A stretch of 64,000 nucleotides of DNA from contig JALLLT010000022.1 in NCBI GenBank assembly GCA_025266875.1, forward strand, positions 558,001 to 622,000. Reading direction: 5' to 3'. Under the pieces are notes generated by a model. It was given only the letters and a program-made list of their open reading frames with translations, was not told where the DNA came from and ran no database searches. This document shows positions 58,601-64,000 of this stretch, piece after piece (the first letter of the stretch is position 1; each line of letters starts with the position of its first letter). Source of the stretch: Fennellomyces sp. T-0311. Taxonomy: Eukaryota; Mucoromycota; Mucoromycetes; Mucorales; Lichtheimiaceae. A program made the translations under genes and the position numbers.

Positions 58601-59933
58601 GAAATCAAAACCAGGTACCAGAGCTTGGATATCGAAAATTGTGTCGTCGACAACAGTGCCGCACAGTCGGGCCATTCTTCCACTGGCGATCATATCAGTC
58701 AAAGCTGATACCCCGTTCGAAAGCTGTGCCATACACCGACCGACGCGCAATTTCTCGTTCTCCAATCGGTTCAAGAACCCGTCGTAGGCGATTTCCTCTC
58801 GTAAAATAGAACGCAATGAAAACGTCATAGTTTCTGTGAAAGCTGCTGTTTCGCGTATTGAAGTGTCTTTGTTCTTGACCACTTGGCTACCTTCGTCGTC
58901 GGTTTCTTGGTCATCACTGTTATTGGCTTCTTGATCGCTGTCCTGATCACCCATGACTTCGTCCCACGTACATGAGTCCAAGAAACCCTGTACTTCCTCA
59001 TGCAGCCGATACCCTTCGCTTTTGAAGTATTGAAATCGGTCGTAATCTTTATAGCTTTTTATCCGGTCAGCGAACCAGTTAGGAGCCACGTCCATGGGAT
59101 GCCGTTTTAGGATGGATGCTTGGATCTCATCATAGATGCGAGGAACATTTTTTCTTTTGTCGTGCTTGTTGTGCAGCTTTTCTAGCATCGTGACAGCTTT
59201 TTGCTTGCTTTCCGCTCCTTTAAATGCCTCTTCAATCTCTTGACGATGGAACCGCCTGACCCCGGCCTCAAACTCGCTGATGATCTGGTCTCGGGTAATA
59301 CCTGTCCGAGATATTGTCACCTCTTCGTTGTCCACGTCATCCTCATCATGGCCTGTAATCGTGGCTACAGTAGACGATGGTGGAGCTGGTGCGGGCGTTG
59401 GCTGACACTTTACCGGCTTCGGAGGCTTCAAAAGAAGTCGATATGAGTATATCATGACTTTAAATGGTTAATCAAAAGCCAACCTTGTACTCGAGCAAGT
59501 CGCAAAGTTGGAACCATTTGGTCTTCTCGCCAAGGTATGAGTCGGTATGCTGCAGCACACTAACAGTTGTCTTGCCGATCGGATTGATCACTTGCGCATG
59601 CTTTCTGGTGGAAAAGTAGAAAACACGCAGATCGTTTTGATGAGCAATGGCTATGAGCAACATCAACCCTTTTGCTTTAGTTGGTGGTGCGGTTCGCAAG
59701 AAAATGGTATGATCAGAGTCGCCGGAAAGCAGCCGTGTCAATGCCGTGGATTGGAGAATATCCATGCCGCTTCTTTTAAGGGCCTTGGTTGTTTTGCGCA
59801 GGTTCTCGGCACCGGGAACAAAGTTATGCAGATCACTGAAGGCGTTCTCGAGCCGGTTGGCTGAGATGGGTGGTGCTTCGATCTGTACCTCTTCCGAATG
59901 ACCAAAGATCTTCTGTACAAGCGTAGGATTCAT
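55627..59933 (-). CDS. Large Fanzor (eukaryotic TnpB-like RNA-guided nuclease), intact
   Basis: Predicted RNA-guided DNA endonuclease of a mobile element. Five exons join in frame: 59933-59484, 59425-58492, 58429-57978, 57919-56495 and 56439-55627, with GT-AG introns of 55-62 bp, giving 1,357 aa with no stops. The RuvC nuclease is in exon 5: D1110 in GVIGIDPGIVVAATA, E1259 in VIVTNEYRSSKTC, D1309 in FNRDAAAAFNIA, with a zinc ribbon C1266-x2-C1269 and C1293-x4-C1298 between the last two. The Glu sits just before the zinc ribbon, the rearranged position known in Fanzors. Exon 4 has a conserved wedge-like part (VLYTLFSGTY, LVFKHRLTYVNKYQVRV), a Lys/Arg tract (KARKARKRKKKKAIKAARQK; nuclear signal or RNA contact) and a coiled coil. 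Exons 1-3 have no recognised domain; the family is usually much shorter (about 500-800 aa). Confidence 0.92.
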
Positions 59934-59962
59934 AGTTGGAAAGAATGTGGTACAGCATGAAA

Positions 59963-59976
59963 CGCGAAACGCGAAA
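59963..59976. promoter_or_regulatory. Tandem CGCGAAA (SCB/E2F-like) motifs at Fanzor start
   Basis: Two adjacent CGCGAAA heptamers 30-43 bp upstream of the Fanzor ATG; read on the gene's strand they are TTTCGCG repeats. This matches the CRCGAAA box of fungal G1/S factors and E2F half-sites. Regulation is inferred. Confidence 0.45.
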
Positions 59977-60332
59977 AAAGAGACTCGATGGAAGCACGCA
60001 ACTGGGCGTGTATTTTATTTGGTACTTCCTTATTAAGTTAGGCTAACGTTGACATCCAAGCATTGTTACTTTCATTTGTAGTATCTATCATAATGGTCAA
60101 CCCTATTGGCCATCGCTATTGTCTCAGTATGCGAACGAGGCACACGCTTCATGTATGGTATGCACAGATCAACTGTTTCTGCACACGAAATGCTATCGGC
60201 AACCAATGATATGCATAGACGGCGCAACCCACCAGCTTCCGTTTAAGTAGAATATCTCGCAGTAAAAAGCGTGACAGACACCCAGCCAGCCGTATCGACC
60301 AATCCCTAAAGGCTGTTTCAAACGCCGTTAGA

Positions 60333-60376
60333 ACGCGTAAAAAAGGGTACGGAAACCAGTTTTCTTCCCGACGCGT
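60333..60376. promoter_or_regulatory. Two MCB-like ACGCGT motifs upstream of PMS1
   Basis: ACGCGT at 60333-60338 and 60371-60376, 65 and 27 bp from the ATG. Paired MCB boxes are typical of fungal S-phase genes. Confidence 0.5.
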
Positions 60377-60397
60377 CAAGCTGCGCAATAACCTGTC

Positions 60398-63300
60398 ATG
60401 AGTATTATATCAGCCATTGATAAGCAGACGGTGCATCGCATCTGCTCGGGTCAAGTTGTGCTTGATCTGGCCATGGCTGTCAAAGAATTAGTAGAAAACA
60501 GTGTTGATGCCGGTGCTACTGCGATTGGTAACACTCGACAGTACGATCCCAAGTCAGGCGGCTAATCGAGCGAATTATGAAATAGAAATCAAGTTTAAGG
60601 ACAGTGGCGTCGATGGATTTGAAGTCATTGATAATGGATCCGGAATCGCACCTGAAAACTATGAAACGCTGAGTGAGTGGTGTTTGCAAGGCACATATTA
60701 GGACTAGTTTCTGATACTGGCTGCGCACAGCCCTGAAGCATTATACCTCAAAGATCGAGCGGTTTGAGGATTTAGAGAGTGTTACGACGTTTGGCTTTCG
60801 AGGAGAAGCGTTGAGCTCGTTATGCTCATTATGTGAGCTTGTCGTCACCACGGCAACGAAGGAACAAGCACCGAGAGGCGTCAGGCTCGTTTACGATACC
60901 AATGGTCGCCTCGTTTCCCAAACGCCCGTCGCCCGCTCAGTACGGTTCTACTCATCCGTTTTTTATCTTCTTTACTGATAGATCAAACAGGTTGGAACGA
61001 CAGTGCATTTGGCACAGCTTTTCCACACGTTGCCAGTGCGTCAGCAAGAGTTCAAGCGCAATGCCAAACGGGAATATGGCAAGGCACTTTCCATTATTCA
61101 GCAATACGGTATCATTAGCAACAACATTAAGATCAGTGCAACCAATCAAGTGGGACGAGTGTAATGCATGCAAGCGCGAGTGTGTGTGTATCGGGTACTG
61201 ATGGATGCATGTCACTACTCTGTAGGCCTCAGAAAGCAATCGCTACCAATGGGAACAAAGCTGTGCGAGACAATATCCTGAATCTCTTTGGAGCTAAAAT
61301 ACTCACGCAAATCATGCCCTTCGAGGTCGCTTTGGATCCTCTGTTGGAACAAGTGCCCAACGATCATAATGAGGAGAGCAAGTAAGGTATTGGATTTTGG
61401 AGTTACTTTGCGTACTTAGATATCTCGCGTAGGGGGGCAACAGGAGTGATTCATGGATTTATATCAAAGCCAGAGTTTAAATGTGGACGAGGTAGTGGTG
61501 ATCGGCAGTACTTTTACATCAACGGCCGACCATGCACATTACCCAAGGTTCGTCGATGGTTATGGCGCGCATCATGACACAGCACAAACTGATCTAAATA
61601 TCTAGCTGGCCAAAGCGTTCAACGAACTTTACAAAAGTTTTGTCGCCAACGAATATCCTTTTGTTGTCGCTGACATTCGACTGGCTCCCAGTATGTCATA
61701 TGGATAGATTGATGAACTTTGCTAAATGAAGCATTATAGACAAGTATGATGTCAATGTCACCCCCGATAAGCGTACTATCCTTCTTCATGATGAACAGGC
61801 GATGATCACACACATAGTTGTAGGTACTCGTGGGATGGACATATTCTATTTGTGCTGAATAGAAGTTATGCAGGAGGACTTGAGGGAGCAGTTGGAACCA
61901 TCTCGATCCACGTTCGTTGCGACACCTTTTTCAATTCCTCAGTCCGACCAAGTTGATACTTCAATGTCGCCACCTGAACCTGTGCCATCTTCAAACGGGT
62001 CCGAATCTATCCACCCAACACGAACTTTTCGACCGATACCCAGAGATACATCGCCACCCATTCCTAGGACACATCTTGGAGTATCCATGCCACGTACTAC
62101 CCCGCCACCTATGCCACGATCCACTTCATCGCACGTACCACGATCCACTCCACCACCCATCCCACGACCCACAACACGATCTGAACGCCCATCGTTCTCC
62201 TCATTTGTATATTCTCCACGGCCAGAGTCTATCGGTGTGCGAAAGCGACAGGATATGAGTATTCAAGACTTCATGTCTAAGCGCAGAAAGTCATCAGCAG
62301 AAGATGCGTCGCCGAGAGCAACCGAAGTTACGGGTGATCCTATGGAGATGGTGGATGAGTTAGCAGAGGATGATGAACAGCCTAGAAGTGTCGATGGCCA
62401 CCAAACAGAACGTATCGAAAGAATGGAAGAAGTTGATGGAGTGGAAGGAGATATCACCGTCGATGAGAACGGAGTAACTGTCGTGAGAGTGATGCAAAAA
62501 GAGATAATGGGCATACCTGGCCCTTGGTTCACGCGAGATATAGAGGGAACAATCGACGTTCAACTACAGAGACTCAAAGTATCACTTTATGCAAAAGAAG
62601 ACGCATCAATGCCACAGATCAACACGTATACTCTGGAGGAAGCCAACTTGAGCAATGTTGACGATGACGAAACGGCAGTGGCGGCACTCCGGCGTGTTAT
62701 CAAAAAGACGGATTTTGCAAATATGAAAGTGATTGGACAGTTCAATCATGGATTCATTATTACTATGCTCGATGACCATGATTTGTTTATCGTGGATCAA
62801 CACGCGTCAGATGAAAAGTATAACTTTGAAACTCTGCAGCTGACATCAAAAGTCCAAGGGCAGCGACTGATCGAGTATGTGTGGGTCAGGAGACAAGAAC
62901 ACAGCTGATCTTTCATCGATAGACCACAAACTGTTGAGCTGACTGCTGCGGAAGAGCTGGTTGTCATGGAAAACCAAGAGATCATTCGTGCAAACGGCTT
63001 TGATGTGGAAATCGACGAAAGTAAGGAGCCCACTCAACGAATTCGCGTGATATCGCAGCCAATGTCCAATGACATCATGTTTGATAAAAAAGGTATGAGG
63101 GCGCTGGATCAGCCACGACAGTAGCTCACGCTTCTACAGACTTTGGTGAGCTTGTGTATGCCCTATCCGAAAGTCCCGGTCAAATGGTTCGCTGCTCTCG
63201 CGCTCGAAGAATCTTTGCATCCAAGGCGTGTCGTAAGTCTGTCATGATCGGGGATCCTCTCAACACTCGTAAAATGTGCCAAGTAAGGAAGTTTAAACCG

Positions 63301-63538
63301 GGACTGAGGCATTTTTTAACTGCTATACATAATAATAGATTGTCCGGAACATGGGCGACCTGGAACAGCCTTGGGTAAGACCAGTTACCTTTTGTATTGA
63401 TGCTGAGGCTGACATCCAACGCTGTAGAACTGTCCACACGGCCGACCGACGATGCGCCATCTTTGCAGTATAACGCCACGAGCAGCAAACACAAGAAGGA
63501 GGAGGCCGCTCGAGGTCAAAGGATCTTTGTTTGGATAG
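60398..63538 (+). CDS. PMS1: MutL-alpha endonuclease subunit PMS1 (PMS2-type)
   Basis: Mismatch-repair ATPase/endonuclease that nicks DNA with its MLH1 partner. About a dozen exons. The N-terminal GHKL ATPase is clear: [65 protein letters not shown] and [13 protein letters not shown], then [21 protein letters not shown] long Pro/Arg/Ser linker ([20 protein letters not shown] repeats) leads to the C-terminal domain: [11 protein letters not shown], the endonuclease metal site [29 protein letters not shown], and [12 protein letters not shown] near the end. These last motifs mark the PMS2/yeast Pms1 branch rather than MLH1. Last exon ends [10 protein letters not shown] at 63538. Confidence 0.95.
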
Positions 63539-63654
63539 TATGGAAAGGGAATCTGTGGATAAAAGGCAACTGTGCTGTGTGTTTTTTTACGGACAGCCCT
63601 CTAGTTTAAAAAATCACATGGATGTCCATTCTTATTTAACGCTTCTTTTTCACT

Positions 63655-64000
63655 ATGCTAAACACCATTCGACGGCTGCCCTTCATGGCAGTCGTATGGC
63701 TTGTCTTGACCACGTCAGCTTGGGCCCAGAATAGTCACTGCGAAACCGTTTGGAATCACTTTGTCGGCAGCAGCGAGCCTTCATGCTGCAACGCCACCTT
63801 TCAAGGGCTCAATGTCACTTGCAATGCCGAAAACGAAATAACAGCCCTGCGATACAATGCAATCAACACCAATGTCGAGTGCGACAATACGACTGTGTCA
63901 GTGCTATCGCCGCTGACAACGCTCGAGCACTTGCAGCTGAACTATTACGTCAACGAAACGGCGTGTCCGACGTTCTTTACGCTATTCGGGAACCTAACTC
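63655..64000 (+). CDS. Secreted or surface protein, 5' part only (LRR-like)
   Basis: Open from 63655 to the window edge (115 codons). A basic start and hydrophobic core (MLNTIRRLPFMAVVWLVLTT, SAWAQ) form a signal peptide. Mature sequence has paired cysteines (PSCCNATFQGLNVTC) like an LRR N-cap, several N-glycosylation sites (NAT, NVT, NTT, NET), and LRR-like pieces (EITALRYNAINTNVEC, PLTTLEHLQLNYYVN). Likely an extracellular leucine-rich-repeat protein; the rest lies outside. Confidence 0.75.
   Translation, partial: MLNTIRRLPFMAVVWLVLTTSAWAQNSHCETVWNHFVGSSEPSCCNATFQGLNVTCNAENEITALRYNAINTNVECDNTTVSVLSPLTTLEHLQLNYYVNETACPTFFTLFGNLT

Larger units (their letters stand above)
59934..60397. other. 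Divergent promoter region of Fanzor and PMS1
   Basis: Head-to-head promoters. CGCGAAA repeats lie next to the Fanzor start and two ACGCGT motifs next to the PMS1 start. The left end of the Fanzor element should lie here or in the Fanzor 5' region, but no inverted copy of the right end was found. Confidence 0.55.

Noticed and set aside
59934..60397. Inverted copy of the Fanzor right end as a left terminal repeat
   Set aside because: Scanning both strands found no match to AGAACGTCTGATTTTTTACG or its complement; the left end stays undefined.

Overview
The window looks like chromosomal DNA of an early-diverging fungus, most likely a mucoromycete. Genes are dense and split by many short GT-AG introns (about 47-80 bp). 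The gene set is fungal: TVP18, tropomyosin, RPC34, IMP1, an NRP1-like protein and an ERI-type GH31 neighbour set. It also keeps FANCL- and BRE/BABAM2-like genes, which from general knowledge are mostly absent from yeasts and other Dikarya. No rRNA, tRNA or CRISPR was seen. Gene models were spliced by hand and checked for reading frame; introns stated without coordinates are approximate.

Layout. 0.9-3.9 kb: a complete PIF/Harbinger DNA transposon with inverted ends, a 3-bp target duplication, a DDE transposase and a companion DNA-binding protein. 3.9-7.3 kb: decayed mobile DNA, including a broken relative of the Fanzor at 55.6-59.9 kb and a 99-bp pogo-like MITE. 7.9-24.3 kb: a coiled-coil protein, a Seb1/Nrd1-like termination factor, a GH31 glycosidase, a BRE-like protein, a 91-aa protein, RPC34, a PFK-2/FBPase-2 with a dead phosphatase site, and an F-box/LRR protein. 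24.3-27.4 kb: largely empty. 27.4-29.6 kb: a DASS anion transporter. 29.6-38.7 kb: mostly a gene desert rich in poly-A/poly-T, with one DUF202 membrane protein. 38.7-54.8 kb: a packed block with a Xi-class glutathione transferase, tropomyosin, TVP18, RFC1, an NRP1-like RNA-binding protein, IMP1, a membrane glutaredoxin, an alpha-arrestin, FANCL and a SANT protein. 55.1-64 kb: a small secreted cysteine-rich protein, a large intact Fanzor (TnpB-like RNA-guided nuclease), a PMS1-type MutL, and the start of a secreted protein.

The main find is the Fanzor on the minus strand. It is a five-exon gene whose spliced frame stays open for 1,357 codons and keeps the whole RuvC site (D1110, E1259, D1309) and zinc ribbon. 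It carries a very long N-terminal extension. The decayed copy at 5.0-7.3 kb shares not only coding sequence but the same stop codon position and a short 3' noncoding tail ending in T6ACG, where both copies abruptly stop matching. That gives a candidate right end of the element and a candidate guide-RNA region.

A second theme is genome maintenance: RFC1, PMS1, FANCL and a BRE-like protein lie in one window. RFC1, PMS1 and FANCL each have an ACGCGT (MCB-like, G1/S) motif just upstream of the ATG, and the Fanzor has two tandem CGCGAAA (SCB/E2F-like) motifs in the same place, which suggests, but does not prove, shared cell-cycle control.
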